This document shows positions 29,260 to 39,159 of a DNA stretch of 64,000 nucleotides, piece by piece. Source of the stretch: Trichocoleus desertorum ATA4-8-CV12 (lineage in GTDB: Bacteria; Cyanobacteriota; Cyanobacteriia; FACHB-46); the NCBI GenBank assembly GCA_019358975.1, contig JAHHIL010000020.1, positions 1 to 64,000 on the forward strand. The letters are read 5' to 3'. The position numbers and the translations under genes are program-made. Positions within the stretch are counted from its first letter, which is position 1. Each line of letters begins with the position of its first letter. The notes beneath the pieces were generated by a model. It did not search any database. It was not told the origin of the DNA and was given only the letters and a program-made list of their open reading frames with translations.

Positions 29260-30069
29260 GTGACTGGATTGCAAGCCAAAACCAAACCTCGTGCTTCCTG
29301 GCAGGCGTGGTTCTCCCTGCTCATGTTTGGTTTCATGTATTTGCCCATCCTCGTGCTGGCGTTTTATAGCTTTAATCAGTCAGCCTACAGTGCCAGTTGG
29401 GCAGGATTTACTTTAGCTTGGTATCGCAAGTTTTTTGCCGACGAACGCATTTTGTCAGCTTTGCAAACCAGCTTGATGGTGGCGCTGTTGGCGGTGGCGA
29501 TCGCAGCAGTGCTCGGAACGCTGATGACGGTTGGGTTAGCTCGCTATCACTTTCCGGGCAAAGGGCTTTATCGGGGTGTTGCGTATCTACCCTTAATTAT
29601 TCCGGATATCGCGATCGCGGTTGCGACTCTAGTTTTCTTGGCAGTAGTGGCAATCCCACTCAGTTTATGGACAATTGTCGCCGCTCATGTCGTGTTCTGT
29701 TTGGCTTACGTCGCGATCGTGGTATCTACCCGTTTAACTGGGCTGGATTCCCACCTAGAAGAGGCGGCCCTTGATTTAGGAGCCACCCCAGCTCAGGCAT
29801 TTATTCAGGTTCTGCTTCCAGAGTTGATGCCAGCCATTGTCTCTGGTTGCTTGTTGGCCTTTGTGCTAAGCATGGATGATTTTCTCATCGCTAGTTTTAC
29901 GGCTGGAGGTGGCGTAACTACATTGCCGATGGAAATTTTTAGCCGCATTCGGACTGGGGTGAAGCCCGATATTAATGCGCTCAGCGTCGTTTTAATCTTG
30001 GCCTCTGGTTTTGTCGCGTTCGTCGCTGAATCAATTCGCTATCAGGGCACCCAAAAACGGTTGAAGTAG
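29260..30069 (+). CDS. potC: Polyamine ABC transporter permease PotC
   Basis: This 269-residue six-helix permease has the PotC features: FMYLPILVLAFYSFNQS near the start and an EAA loop (EEAALDLGATPAQAFIQVLLPELMP). The start is GTG at 29260 with GGAAGGA about eleven bases upstream. With PotB it forms the membrane channel. It ends the operon; the next gene is on the other strand. Confidence 0.9.
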   Translation: MTGLQAKTKPRASWQAWFSLLMFGFMYLPILVLAFYSFNQSAYSASWAGFTLAWYRKFFADERILSALQTSLMVALLAVAIAAVLGTLMTVGLARYHFPGKGLYRGVAYLPLIIPDIAIAVATLVFLAVVAIPLSLWTIVAAHVVFCLAYVAIVVSTRLTGLDSHLEEAALDLGATPAQAFIQVLLPELMPAIVSGCLLAFVLSMDDFLIASFTAGGGVTTLPMEIFSRIRTGVKPDINALSVVLILASGFVAFVAESIRYQGTQKRLK

Positions 30070-30139
30070 CTGCGGCGGTCAACCCATTCAACTCATTTCA
30101 GCTCATTTCACTCATCACAGCAAATTGACTCATGTGGGT

Positions 30140-30541
30140 CTAGCGATCGCCATGAACCCAGCGCCACAGTGGATGGCTCGGTCCTTGTTGGCGAATCCGA
30201 TATGCTTGGCGCTCTAGCCGCTCTTTTTCTAGAGCAGGCAGGCCGAAGAGAATATTGCGGCTTTGCCAAACCAAGGTAGCCACGGTTAAACCAATACACA
30301 AAGCCAGCCCAAACGTGGGAATTGGGTTATAAGCAAACCCATAGCGTACTGCGGCCCAAGTAAAGTACTGCCTCCACAGGGCAATCTCCCCTCGCAATCC
30401 CCACAGACTGAGCAGCCCAACAGTCAGCCACAGGCAAACCACAACTAACCAGCGGCCCCAAACAGTCACCTGATGCAATCTCATCAATTCTGGTGAAAGA
30501 TTGGGGTTGTAGCTCAGTTCTGTGTTGTCAGACTGCTCCAT
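30140..30541 (-). CDS. Conserved small membrane protein of unknown function
   Basis: This 133-residue protein has two clear membrane segments (about 30-48 and 78-92), an acidic N-terminus and a basic C-terminal tail rich in Arg, Gln and Trp (RLERQAYRIRQQG). I do not recognise a family with certainty. It follows secF by 45 bases on the same strand and may be cotranscribed with pdhB-secD-secF. The location after secF hints at an envelope role but does not prove it. Confidence 0.7.
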   Translation of the reverse strand: MEQSDNTELSYNPNLSPELMRLHQVTVWGRWLVVVCLWLTVGLLSLWGLRGEIALWRQYFTWAAVRYGFAYNPIPTFGLALCIGLTVATLVWQSRNILFGLPALEKERLERQAYRIRQQGPSHPLWRWVHGDR

Positions 30542-30586
30542 AATTGCTAGCTAACCCGAAGCAAAAATTGCTACGGCAACAAGAAG

Positions 30587-31576
30587 TTAAGCATCCTCGG
30601 AACTCACAGAGGCATCCAGCGCTGGTGAACCTGCTGCCATTGCTGGGATGGCTTGACCATTACGCTTTCGCCACCAAGCGAGTAGGGTACTAGCAATAAA
30701 AATGCTGGAGTAGGCACCCATTGTAAAACCAATAATCAAGGCTAGGGCAAAGTTTTTAAGGGTTTCTCCGCCAAAGAAGAAGATAGAAGACAACGTGAGC
30801 AAAACAGTCAGCGTAGTGTTGATGGAGCGAGTTAAGGTCTGGTTGACGGCCTCTTCTACAACATCATCAATATGTCGCTCAGGATTGAGGGTAATGGTTT
30901 CTCGGATGCGATCGTAAATCACGACTGTGTCGTTGACCGAAAAGCCCACAATCGTCAGGAGGGCCACAATAAACAAGCTATCAACTTCGGTGCCAAAAAC
31001 TAGGCCCAAAATTGAGAACATGCCAACTGTTACTAAAACATCGTGGAACAAAGCAACGATCGCCATAAAAGCGTAGTCAAACTGAAACCGGAAGCTCAGA
31101 TAGACAATAATCCCTGCAAAAGAGACGATCAGGGCCAACATACCAGAGGTAAATAACTGACGGCCAATGCTTGGGCCAACAGTATCAATTTGGGTGGTTG
31201 TAGGGTCGAATTTACCGATCGCTTCACTCAAAGAGGCTTGTAGCTTGGTGCGTTCATCCACATTCAAGGTTTTGGTACGGATGGAAACTGCCCGCTGATC
31301 TTGCCCTACGACCTGAATACTGCTGCCAGCAAGACCTTGTTGATCCAGCAATTCTCGAACATTGCCAACATTAATTGGCTTGTCACAGTTGTTGGGTTGC
31401 GTGCAATCCAGTTCAAACTGGATGCGAGTTCCACCCACGAAGTCTAAGCTAGGCCGCAAAGGCGCTTTGATATCAGGGCGAGTCCAGGAGATGGCCATTG
31501 CCACTAATCCACTCAAAATAATCAGTAGTGAAATGCTCCACCACAGCGATCGCCGCTTCATCACATTGAGTTTCAT
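30587..31576 (-). CDS. secF: Protein translocase subunit SecF
   Basis: SecF pairs with SecD to drive late stages of export using the proton gradient. The 329-residue protein has six membrane segments and family motifs such as [11 protein letters not shown] near the start and [17 protein letters not shown] in the core. Its ATG overlaps the secD stop by four bases (ATGA), which indicates translational coupling. Confidence 0.95.
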   Translation of the reverse strand: MKLNVMKRRSLWWSISLLIILSGLVAMAISWTRPDIKAPLRPSLDFVGGTRIQFELDCTQPNNCDKPINVGNVRELLDQQGLAGSSIQVVGQDQRAVSIRTKTLNVDERTKLQASLSEAIGKFDPTTTQIDTVGPSIGRQLFTSGMLALIVSFAGIIVYLSFRFQFDYAFMAIVALFHDVLVTVGMFSILGLVFGTEVDSLFIVALLTIVGFSVNDTVVIYDRIRETITLNPERHIDDVVEEAVNQTLTRSINTTLTVLLTLSSIFFFGGETLKNFALALIIGFTMGAYSSIFIASTLLAWWRKRNGQAIPAMAAGSPALDASVSSEDA

Positions 31577-32997
31577 GGCGTCACCTCTGCCTTCGATTGA
31601 TTAGACGCTGGCACCTGAGGACAAAAGAATTCGGGTTTACGGAGAGCTGGAAAACTTAATGCCAGCAACATCAAAGTTCGACTACAGGTAATGGCCGTAA
31701 ACATACTAACTACTACCCCTAAACCGAGCGTGAGGGCAAAACCTCGGACTAAGCCCGCCCCTAACCAGAACAAGGCAGCACAAGCAATTACCGTTGTGAC
31801 ATTACTATCCAAAATGCTAGAGAAGGCCCGATAGAAGCCAGACTCGACGGATCGATACAAGGTTTTGCCAGCCCGCAACTCTTCACGGGTACGCTCAAAA
31901 ATCAAAACGTTGGCATCAACTGCCATCCCGATACTGAGAATAAATCCAGCAATTCCTGGCAAAGTTAAAGTCACACCCAGCAGGGTAAAGCTGGCAAACG
32001 TCAGCAGCGAGTAAATCACTAGGGACAAGTCAGCGATCGCTCCAGGTAAGCGGTAATAAACCACCATAAAGATCAACACCAAAAACAGACCACCCAAGCC
32101 AGCATAGATGCTGCGTTGGACGCTATCTCTGCCTAAGGTCGCTCCCACAGTGCGGTTTTCGACAATTTCAACCGGGACAGGCAAAGCGCCACCCCGCAAC
32201 TGTACCGCTAAGTCGTTTGCTTCTTCAGCGGTAAAGCGGCCTTCGATGACAGCGCCACCACCCGTAATACCAGTTTGGGCAAACTGTACCCCAACCGTAG
32301 GAGCACTAATCAAGCGATCATCTAGCAGAATGCCAATGCTGCGTCCAGTTCCAGCCAAACTCTTGGTTAACTCTGCAAACAGCGTTGCCCCTTTAGGATC
32401 AAATCTTAGAGAGACATTCCAGCTATTGCCACTCGCTGAAGCAGGCTCAGCCGAAGCATCCTGAAGATTTTCTCCAGTCAAACCAGTCCGCTCAAAGAGT
32501 TCCGCGATCGCAGCATTACTCCGCTTAATCGCCGCTTGGTTTTCCGCCAGTGCAGCCTCATTGCCAGCACCTGGCTTTTGCAGTTCTGCCTGCTTAGCCA
32601 GCAATTCTTGCCGCACTTGAAACTCGACCGCCAGTTGAGCTTCTGACCCTGGTTTTTGCTGACGGAAATCTAGCTGGGCTGTACCCCCCAAGACCCGCTC
32701 CGCCTGTTCAGGATCGCTCACGCCGGGAAGTTGAACCAAGAGTTGGTCTTCTCCCACCGTCTGAACCACCGATTCAGACACACCTAATCCATTGATCCGT
32801 CCTTCCACGACTCGCTGTACGGCTTCCATCACCCGTGGTGTGATTTCTTTCACAGTCTCGGATGGTTTCACCTGCAATGTCAGTTGGGAGCCGCCCTGCA
32901 AGTCGAGTCCTAGTCGTGTAGGAACCTGCACGATGGTAAAGATCGCCCCAATGACGAGGACGAGAATTAAAGCTAATAATGAACGCTGTCTTTGCAT
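31573..32997 (-). CDS. secD: Protein translocase subunit SecD
   Basis: The 474-residue product starts at the ATG at 32997 ([17 protein letters not shown]); a longer frame from 33045 adds 16 unlikely residues. It has a first membrane helix, a large periplasmic P1 domain with [15 protein letters not shown], and five more helices containing [18 protein letters not shown]. It lies 79 bases after pdhB on the same strand. Confidence 0.95.
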   Translation of the reverse strand: MQRQRSLLALILVLVIGAIFTIVQVPTRLGLDLQGGSQLTLQVKPSETVKEITPRVMEAVQRVVEGRINGLGVSESVVQTVGEDQLLVQLPGVSDPEQAERVLGGTAQLDFRQQKPGSEAQLAVEFQVRQELLAKQAELQKPGAGNEAALAENQAAIKRSNAAIAELFERTGLTGENLQDASAEPASASGNSWNVSLRFDPKGATLFAELTKSLAGTGRSIGILLDDRLISAPTVGVQFAQTGITGGGAVIEGRFTAEEANDLAVQLRGGALPVPVEIVENRTVGATLGRDSVQRSIYAGLGGLFLVLIFMVVYYRLPGAIADLSLVIYSLLTFASFTLLGVTLTLPGIAGFILSIGMAVDANVLIFERTREELRAGKTLYRSVESGFYRAFSSILDSNVTTVIACAALFWLGAGLVRGFALTLGLGVVVSMFTAITCSRTLMLLALSFPALRKPEFFCPQVPASNQSKAEVTP

Positions 32998-33076
32998 AAG
33001 TTCTGAGTTTGGAATTTTGAGTGTTGAGCTGGAATAAACATCCAAGTTGCAACCTCAACACTCAAACCTATCTTAG

Positions 33077-34060
33077 CTACACCCGTAAGGCCACCATTTT
33101 TTGCACAGCTTCAACAATCTGTTGGGGCTGCACAATGGTTAGGTTTTCTAGGGTGCCGTTGTAAGGGGTGGGAATGTCTTGCGAAGAGAGGCGCAAAACA
33201 GGAGCATCAAGTTCGTCAAACAAGCGATCGTTGATCGAGGCAATCAGCTCTGCGGCAATCCCCCCGGTTCTCATACATTCTTCGACAATGATTACCCGGT
33301 GAGTTTTGCGAATGGAAGCGCCAATGGTATCAAAGTCCAGAGGTTTGAGCGAAATAAGATCAATTACCTCTGGGTCATAACCATCTTTTTCCAAGGTTTT
33401 AACTGCTTGGAGAACATGGTGACGCATTCGAGAATAGGTCAGAATCGTGACATCTTTGCCTTGCCGCACCACTTCTGCTTTATCTAGAGGCAGCGTGTAC
33501 TCAGCTTCTGGTAGATTTTCCTTCAAGTTGTACAGCAGCACATGCTCAAAGAATAAAACTGGGTTGTTGTCACGGATGGCAGACTTCAATAAACCCTTGG
33601 CGTTGTAAGGAGTTGAGCAGGCCACAATTTTGAGGCCAGGAACTGCTTGGAAGTAAGCTTCTAGACGCTGGGAGTGTTCTGCCCCTAGTTGTCGGCCTAC
33701 CCCACCAGGCCCGCGAATCACCATCGGGATTTTGTAGTTCCCACCCGACGTATAGCGCAGCATCCCGGCGTTGTTGGCAATTTGGTTGAAGGCCAAGAGC
33801 AAAAAGCCCATATTCATGCCTTCAATGATGGGACGCAACCCAGTCATTGCCGCGCCTACTGCCATGCCTGTAAAACTGTTTTCGGCAATGGGCGTATCTA
33901 AAATCCGCAGCTCACCGTATTTTTTGTACAGATCTTTCGTGACTTTGTAAGAGCCGCCGTAGTGGCCTACATCTTCCCCCATCACGAGCACGGAGGGGTC
34001 GCGGGCCATTTCTTCGTCAATGGCCTCACGTAGGGCGTTAAACAAGAAAGTCTCTGCCAT
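33077..34060 (-). CDS. pdhB: Pyruvate dehydrogenase E1 component, beta subunit
   Basis: The 327-residue E1-beta works with PdhA to decarboxylate pyruvate using thiamine diphosphate. Motifs include [48 protein letters not shown] and [12 protein letters not shown]. pdhA lies upstream on the same strand, separated by about 260 bases that include a terminator-like hairpin. The two subunits are therefore probably separate or only partly linked transcripts. Confidence 0.95.
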   Translation of the reverse strand: MAETFLFNALREAIDEEMARDPSVLVMGEDVGHYGGSYKVTKDLYKKYGELRILDTPIAENSFTGMAVGAAMTGLRPIIEGMNMGFLLLAFNQIANNAGMLRYTSGGNYKIPMVIRGPGGVGRQLGAEHSQRLEAYFQAVPGLKIVACSTPYNAKGLLKSAIRDNNPVLFFEHVLLYNLKENLPEAEYTLPLDKAEVVRQGKDVTILTYSRMRHHVLQAVKTLEKDGYDPEVIDLISLKPLDFDTIGASIRKTHRVIIVEECMRTGGIAAELIASINDRLFDELDAPVLRLSSQDIPTPYNGTLENLTIVQPQQIVEAVQKMVALRV

Positions 34061-34273
34061 CGATACCTCTGAGTTGCGGCAACAGTCTAATGATCGAAAC
34101 TAATGGTCGAAATTACTTTGGTGATCCAAGTTAATCATCATAGCTGTTGAGGGCAGCCATGATTATATCGGACGTGGATTAGATTTGGCCTTACAGACAA
34201 GGCACAGGCAGCGCGATCGCCCGCCCTACAATCACCCCGACAAACAATCACCCCGACAAAAGACAGCATACAA

Positions 34274-34304
34274 AAATCGGACAAGCTACTCACCTGTCCG
34301 ATTT
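34274..34304 (-). terminator. Rho-independent terminator after pdhA
   Basis: A ten-pair perfect stem (34274-34283 with 34295-34304) with an eleven-base loop is followed on the minus strand by a run of T. It lies about 20 bases after the pdhA stop and before pdhB. Confidence 0.8.
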
Positions 34305-34324
34305 CAGCTACAAGGGTGACTAGA

Positions 34325-35359
34325 TTATTCGTCCTCGGCAAACACAAATCGATACAGTTCGCTAGCGTCAGGTTCAGGACTTGACAGCGCAAACTCAACC
34401 CCTTCATCAACGGTGGCTTGAATTTTACGCTCAATTCCCTTGAGTTCTTCTGGATTGACCAAGTTTTGCTCAATCAGGTAAGCCGCAAACTTCTTAATGG
34501 GGTCACGAGCCAACCAAGCTTCTTTTTCATCCTTGGTACGCAGTTCGTCGGGGTCAGCTAGAGAATGACCTCGGAAGCGATAAGTCAGCGCCTCAATCAA
34601 AGTAGGCCCTTCACCCGCCCGCGCTCGTGCTACTGCTTCTTGAGCCACAGACCGCACGGCCATCACATCCATGCCATCCACTTCTACACCGGGCATCCCA
34701 AAGACGCTGGCTTTTTTGTAGATTTCTGGCTGAGAAGTCGCCCGCTCATGGGCCATCCCGATCGCCCACTTGTTGTTCTCTACCACAAATAGGATGGGGA
34801 GTTTCCACAAGGCGGCCATGTTAAGGCACTCGAAGAATTGACCATTGTTAGTGGTACCGTCTCCAAAGAAGCAAGCGGCGACTTGATCTGCCGTCTCATC
34901 TCCCAAGACTTCCCGACGGTATTTGCTCTGAAAAGCGGCCCCCAAAGCAATGGGAATTCCTTCACCAATAAAGGCAAAGCCTCCCAGCATATTGTGCTCT
35001 GCCGAAAAGAGGTGCATTGAGCCACCCCGCCCTTTGCTGCAACCTGTCGCTTTCCCAAACAGTTCTGCCATCACCTCGCGCGCCGGGACTCCAGCACTGA
35101 GGGCATGGACGTGATCGCGGTAGGTGCTGCATACATAGTCTTCACCGGGCCGCATGGATTGAATCACACCCGTTGACACAGCCTCTTGGCCGTTATAGAG
35201 GTGGACAAATCCAAACATTTTGCCCCGATAGTACATCTCCGCGCACTTATCTTCGAAGAAGCGCCCTAAGATCATGTCTTCGTAGAGCCTTAAGCCTTCT
35301 TCTTTAGTAATTTGTGCTGAAGCAGCTTGAAATACTGGTAAAGTCCGTTCCTGAACCAT
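34325..35359 (-). CDS. pdhA: Pyruvate dehydrogenase E1 component, alpha subunit
   Basis: The ATG at 35359 ([11 protein letters not shown]) is preferred over an in-frame start ten codons upstream. The 344-residue E1-alpha has the thiamine diphosphate motif [23 protein letters not shown] (GDG...NN), plus [10 protein letters not shown] and [12 protein letters not shown], whose serine is the phosphorylatable loop position in mitochondrial enzymes. It supplies acetyl-CoA together with pdhB. Confidence 0.95.
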   Translation of the reverse strand: MVQERTLPVFQAASAQITKEEGLRLYEDMILGRFFEDKCAEMYYRGKMFGFVHLYNGQEAVSTGVIQSMRPGEDYVCSTYRDHVHALSAGVPAREVMAELFGKATGCSKGRGGSMHLFSAEHNMLGGFAFIGEGIPIALGAAFQSKYRREVLGDETADQVAACFFGDGTTNNGQFFECLNMAALWKLPILFVVENNKWAIGMAHERATSQPEIYKKASVFGMPGVEVDGMDVMAVRSVAQEAVARARAGEGPTLIEALTYRFRGHSLADPDELRTKDEKEAWLARDPIKKFAAYLIEQNLVNPEELKGIERKIQATVDEGVEFALSSPEPDASELYRFVFAEDE

Positions 35360-35851
35360 TGATTTGTAGTACCCTCGCAGCAATACCAAGCTAAATTTTA
35401 TCGAGATAGTTTGACTTCCTTAAAGAAAGTCGGCTTCCTGTACCTGCCAGGTTTTCCCAGTCTACTTACAACGAAGGCATAGCGCTCTCAGTGTTTTGGC
35501 AATACCGGGCGAAGCTGCACACCGCATCTTTGAGGTGCTGAAGTGTTGACGTTTTGCCACTAGCACCTGAATCAAAATAGCGTCCTCCGGAACCAAAAAT
35601 CAAATTTTGTCACCCTTGCCTAACCTATGGGAATCAAAAAGCAGATGCTACTGACAAAGGGGCCGTTGATTGGAGTTTCCTGAGCTGACCTGTTAAAACT
35701 TATATAAAAGTTATATTACTTGGCGCAAATTTTTCCTTATCTTGGTACACTCCCCCAATGAGGGTCACGGGTTATGATTGTGGCACTATCTTGGCAACTT
35801 TATTGGTTGTCACAGATTAATACTTATTTCTTGCCGCTGGGGAAGTGAACC
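35360..35851. other. Divergent promoter region of pdhA and ftn2/arc6
   Basis: This roughly 490-base region has no coding frame of merit. An AT-rich palindromic stretch near 35698-35720 (TTATATAAAAGTTATATTA) could serve as a promoter core for the division gene. No defined operator is recognised. Confidence 0.45.
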
Positions 35852-38197
35852 GTGCGAATTCCGCTCGATTACTACCGAATTTTGGGCCTACCAATCCAGG
35901 CCACTGCTGAACAGTTGCAACAGGCTCATCGCGATCGCGCCTTGCAACTTCCTCGGCGTGAATATTCTGAGGCAGCGATCGCTGCCCGAAAGCAGCTGCT
36001 TGACGAAGCCTATGCTGTTCTCTCCGATCCGGATCAACGTCAGGCTTATGACGCTAATTTCCTCGCCAAAACCTACGAGCTTGAGCCCGATCGCCCTGGC
36101 ACCTCGTTAACTAGAACCCCAGAATCAACAGACACCAGTAGCGATCCCTACACCCCCAGCATTGATATTCACGACGATCAACTCGTCGGGGCTCTCTTGA
36201 TTTGGTTGGAGCTAGGTGAGTATGAGTTGGTGTTGAAACTGGGGCGTACCTATCTCAGCAACAACAGCAATTTAAAGAATGGCCGCTTTGGCGAACCGGA
36301 CATTGTCTTTGCCGATATCATCCTAACCGTTGCTTTAGCTTGCTTGGAACTAGGGCGAGAGCAGTGGCAACAGGGCCAATATGAAAATGCCGCAGAATCC
36401 CTTGAAGCTGGGCAGGAGTTGTTACTACGCGAAGGTTTGTTTGCAACTGTCCGGGGCGAAGTACAGACTGACTTATATAAGTTACGGCCCTATCGCGTTC
36501 TGGAGCTACTTGCTTTACCGGAAGAAAGCACAACCGAGCGCCGCCAAGGACTCCGTTTGCTCCGAGAAATGTTGCAGGAGCGTGGTGGAATCGACGGGAC
36601 TGGCACCGATCAATCTGGCCTCAACATTGACGACTTTCTGCGTTTCATTCAGCAGTTGCGCGGTTACTTGAGTGCAGCCGAGCAACAAACTCTGTTTGAA
36701 GAAGAAGCGCGTCGTCCTTCGGCGGTGGCGACCTATTTAGCGGTTTATGCTTTGCTGGCTCAAGGGTTTGCTCAACGTGAGCCAGCCCTCATCCGACGGG
36801 CAAAGTCAATGCTAGTGCGCCTGGGTAGCCGCCAAGATGTGCATTTAGAGCAAGCGGTTTGCGCCTTACTCCTCGGTCAAACTGAGGAAGCGAGCCGCGC
36901 TTTAGAGCTGAGCCACGACTACGAGCCACTCGTCTTCATCCGAGAAAACTCTCAAAGTTCGCCAGACTTGTTGCCAGGTCTTTGTCTCTACAGTGAGCGT
37001 TGGCTGCAAGAGGAAGTTTTTCCTCATTTCCGAGACTTAGCTCAGCAGCAAGTTTCCTTGAAAGACTACTTTGCCGACGAGCAAGTGCAAGCCTACTTAG
37101 AGGAGCTTCCTAACGAGTCGCCAAATCACTCTCCTACCAACGCTTCTAGCCAAAATGGCTGGGGGGCTGCCACCCAAGCTGGAAGCAATGGACAGTCTAG
37201 CCCTACGACAGCAGGTCACGCGGCTAACTGGCGTACCACGACTAGCTATCCTCCTACGCAATCTGCCGTCCATACCCGCTTGCAGCAAGCAGTAGAGACA
37301 GACCCTAGGGTTCCTCCTGCCACTCGTGCCGTTACTACGGTTTCTCCAGCAACAGGGCCAGCTGAGCCAGAGCGCATTAACCCAACGTCATCCCCCTCCA
37401 GCCGAAACCCAACAACTTCTAACCCGCCTGCCACCTCCGTAGTGGTCACAGGTGGGAGTGGTACCAATGATTCGCAACGTCCCACTTCCTTAACTCAAGC
37501 AGGACAACCGCCTAGGGAGCGATCGCGGGGTCAAGTGGCCAATGGATTCCGTGTTCCCGATCCAGAGGATCTACCACCCCGTCGTAGTGGCACAGGTGCA
37601 GCATCACCTAGCAAATTCAAGCCAGTTTTGTTATTTGTGATTGCCCTCTTGTCCCTGGGAGCGTTAGGGTATCTAACCACCAAAGCTTTCAGTAGCTTAC
37701 AGGCCGCTCGTGGCCCCAAGTTGGAAGCCAATCAACCGATGATCTCGCTCGACCAACCTTTGATTGCCGTTCCCGACCCGGAAACTGTTGCTCAGTCAGC
37801 CACAGGGCCTTTGACTAAGGAGGCAGCTCAGCAGGTGGTTCAAACTTGGTTATCGACCAAAGCAGCTGCTCTCGGTCCTAATCGCGCCACCGCTCAGTTG
37901 AACCAAATCTTGGTTGATTCTGCCTTGACTCAGTGGCAACAACAAGCCGCAGACGACAGACGCAGTGATTCCTATCGGCAGTACCAACATGCCATCCGAT
38001 CTATTGATAGCGTCGAAATGAGCGATGTTGATCCCAATCAAGCCAGAGTGGATGCCGAAGTGAGTGAGGCTGCGGCCTTCTATGTCAACGGTCAGCTCGA
38101 TCGCAGCTCGTCTTATACCAGTGACAGCATCCGAGTGCAGTACAACTTGGTACGCCGTGACGGTCGGTGGTTGATTCGCGAAATGAATGTTCTCTAG
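35852..38197 (+). CDS. ftn2: Cyanobacterial cell division protein Ftn2/ZipN (ARC6 homologue)
   Basis: This 781-residue membrane protein tethers the FtsZ ring in cyanobacteria and plastids. It has an N-terminal J-like domain (about 5-65), a long helical region, a Ser/Thr/Pro-rich linker, one membrane helix (about 590-610), and a C-terminal IMS/DUF4101 domain ending GRWLIREMNVL. The J-like domain reads HRD where chaperone J-domains have HPD, so DnaK stimulation is unlikely. The start is GTG at 35852 with GGGGAAG six bases upstream. A nine-pair hairpin overlaps the stop. Confidence 0.93.
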   Translation: MRIPLDYYRILGLPIQATAEQLQQAHRDRALQLPRREYSEAAIAARKQLLDEAYAVLSDPDQRQAYDANFLAKTYELEPDRPGTSLTRTPESTDTSSDPYTPSIDIHDDQLVGALLIWLELGEYELVLKLGRTYLSNNSNLKNGRFGEPDIVFADIILTVALACLELGREQWQQGQYENAAESLEAGQELLLREGLFATVRGEVQTDLYKLRPYRVLELLALPEESTTERRQGLRLLREMLQERGGIDGTGTDQSGLNIDDFLRFIQQLRGYLSAAEQQTLFEEEARRPSAVATYLAVYALLAQGFAQREPALIRRAKSMLVRLGSRQDVHLEQAVCALLLGQTEEASRALELSHDYEPLVFIRENSQSSPDLLPGLCLYSERWLQEEVFPHFRDLAQQQVSLKDYFADEQVQAYLEELPNESPNHSPTNASSQNGWGAATQAGSNGQSSPTTAGHAANWRTTTSYPPTQSAVHTRLQQAVETDPRVPPATRAVTTVSPATGPAEPERINPTSSPSSRNPTTSNPPATSVVVTGGSGTNDSQRPTSLTQAGQPPRERSRGQVANGFRVPDPEDLPPRRSGTGAASPSKFKPVLLFVIALLSLGALGYLTTKAFSSLQAARGPKLEANQPMISLDQPLIAVPDPETVAQSATGPLTKEAAQQVVQTWLSTKAAALGPNRATAQLNQILVDSALTQWQQQAADDRRSDSYRQYQHAIRSIDSVEMSDVDPNQARVDAEVSEAAAFYVNGQLDRSSSYTSDSIRVQYNLVRRDGRWLIREMNVL

Positions 38198-38212
38198 ATA
38201 AACTCTAGAGAA
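38190..38212 (+). terminator. Hairpin overlapping the ftn2 stop codon (weak terminator candidate)
   Basis: TTCTCTAGA (38190-38198) pairs perfectly with TCTAGAGAA (38204-38212) around a five-base loop. There is no T run after it, so termination is uncertain; it may stabilise the mRNA end. Confidence 0.4.
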
Positions 38213-38295
38213 ATATGTGATCAATATGCGATCGCTAATTGCCTAAGAGACCAGTGATAAGATCAGCCTGGGTTCCCCAAAAATAACTGCAAAAA

Positions 38296-39057
38296 ATGGC
38301 AACTATGTTATCGCTAGAAGCGGCTAGGGCACAACCTAACTTGAAATTGGGACGAGTTTTGATTGTCGAAGACGAAGAGTTGATTCGTGAGACGATTGCT
38401 CTAGCGCTAACCGAAGAAGGTTATGAGGTTCTGGTTGCGGAAGATGGGCGCAGTGTTTTAGAGCTGACTCTCAAATCCGAAACAGGCAGCGAAGCTGAAG
38501 CAACCCAGCTAGATTTAGTCATCCTCGATTTGATGCTGCCTTACATCAACGGGCTAGATCTGTGCCGATTGATTCGTCATGAAGGCAACAGCGTCCCCAT
38601 TCTCATGCTCAGTGCTAAAGGCAGCGAAACCGATCGCGTGGTGGGACTAGAAGTTGGGGCAGATGATTATCTCACCAAGCCTTTTGGCATGCGAGAACTG
38701 ATCGCTCGCTGTCGCGCCTTACTCCGTCGTCATCGTCATGCGCAGCCTCCGAGCCACGAAACAACCCTCAAGTTTCAAGACATTACCCTCTATCCTCAAG
38801 AATGTCGTGTGACGGTGAGAGGCGAAGAAATTAATCTTTCACCTAAAGAATTTCGGATTTTAGAGCTATTCATGACTCATCCCCGGCGAGTCTGGTCGCG
38901 CGAACAACTCATTGAACGAGTTTGGGGGCCTGACTTTATGGGAGATAGTAAAACCGTGGATGTGCATATCCGCTGGTTACGGGAAAAACTAGAACTTGAC
39001 CCTAGTCATCCGGAATACCTATTGACGGTACGAGGCTTTGGCTATCGGTTTGGCTAA
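38296..39057 (+). CDS. sphR: OmpR/PhoB-family response regulator, SphR-like
   Basis: The 253-residue regulator has a receiver domain with VEDEE, the phosphoacceptor Asp in LVILDLMLP, and the Lys in YLTKPFG. A winged-helix DNA-binding domain follows (SPKEFRILELFMTHPRRVWSREQLIERVWG, ending GFGYRFG). A histidine kinase follows 100 bases downstream. The pair resembles the cyanobacterial phosphate-starvation regulators SphR/SphS (PhoB/PhoR). No phosphate-transport genes are adjacent, so the specific name is tentative; the family call is firm. Confidence 0.85.
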   Translation: MATMLSLEAARAQPNLKLGRVLIVEDEELIRETIALALTEEGYEVLVAEDGRSVLELTLKSETGSEAEATQLDLVILDLMLPYINGLDLCRLIRHEGNSVPILMLSAKGSETDRVVGLEVGADDYLTKPFGMRELIARCRALLRRHRHAQPPSHETTLKFQDITLYPQECRVTVRGEEINLSPKEFRILELFMTHPRRVWSREQLIERVWGPDFMGDSKTVDVHIRWLREKLELDPSHPEYLLTVRGFGYRFG

Positions 39058-39159
39058 AGCTAGGAGCTAGAAAACGCCGATGACACTAGATTCAGCAATT
39101 TTTGGTAGAAACGCTACGCGAAGACATTACTGCCCTCTGCGATCGCAATTACCGCAACT

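Noticed and set aside
34138-34473. Minus-strand frame overlapping the pdhA 3' end and terminator
   Set aside because: It is a shadow of pdhA and spans a clear terminator hairpin.
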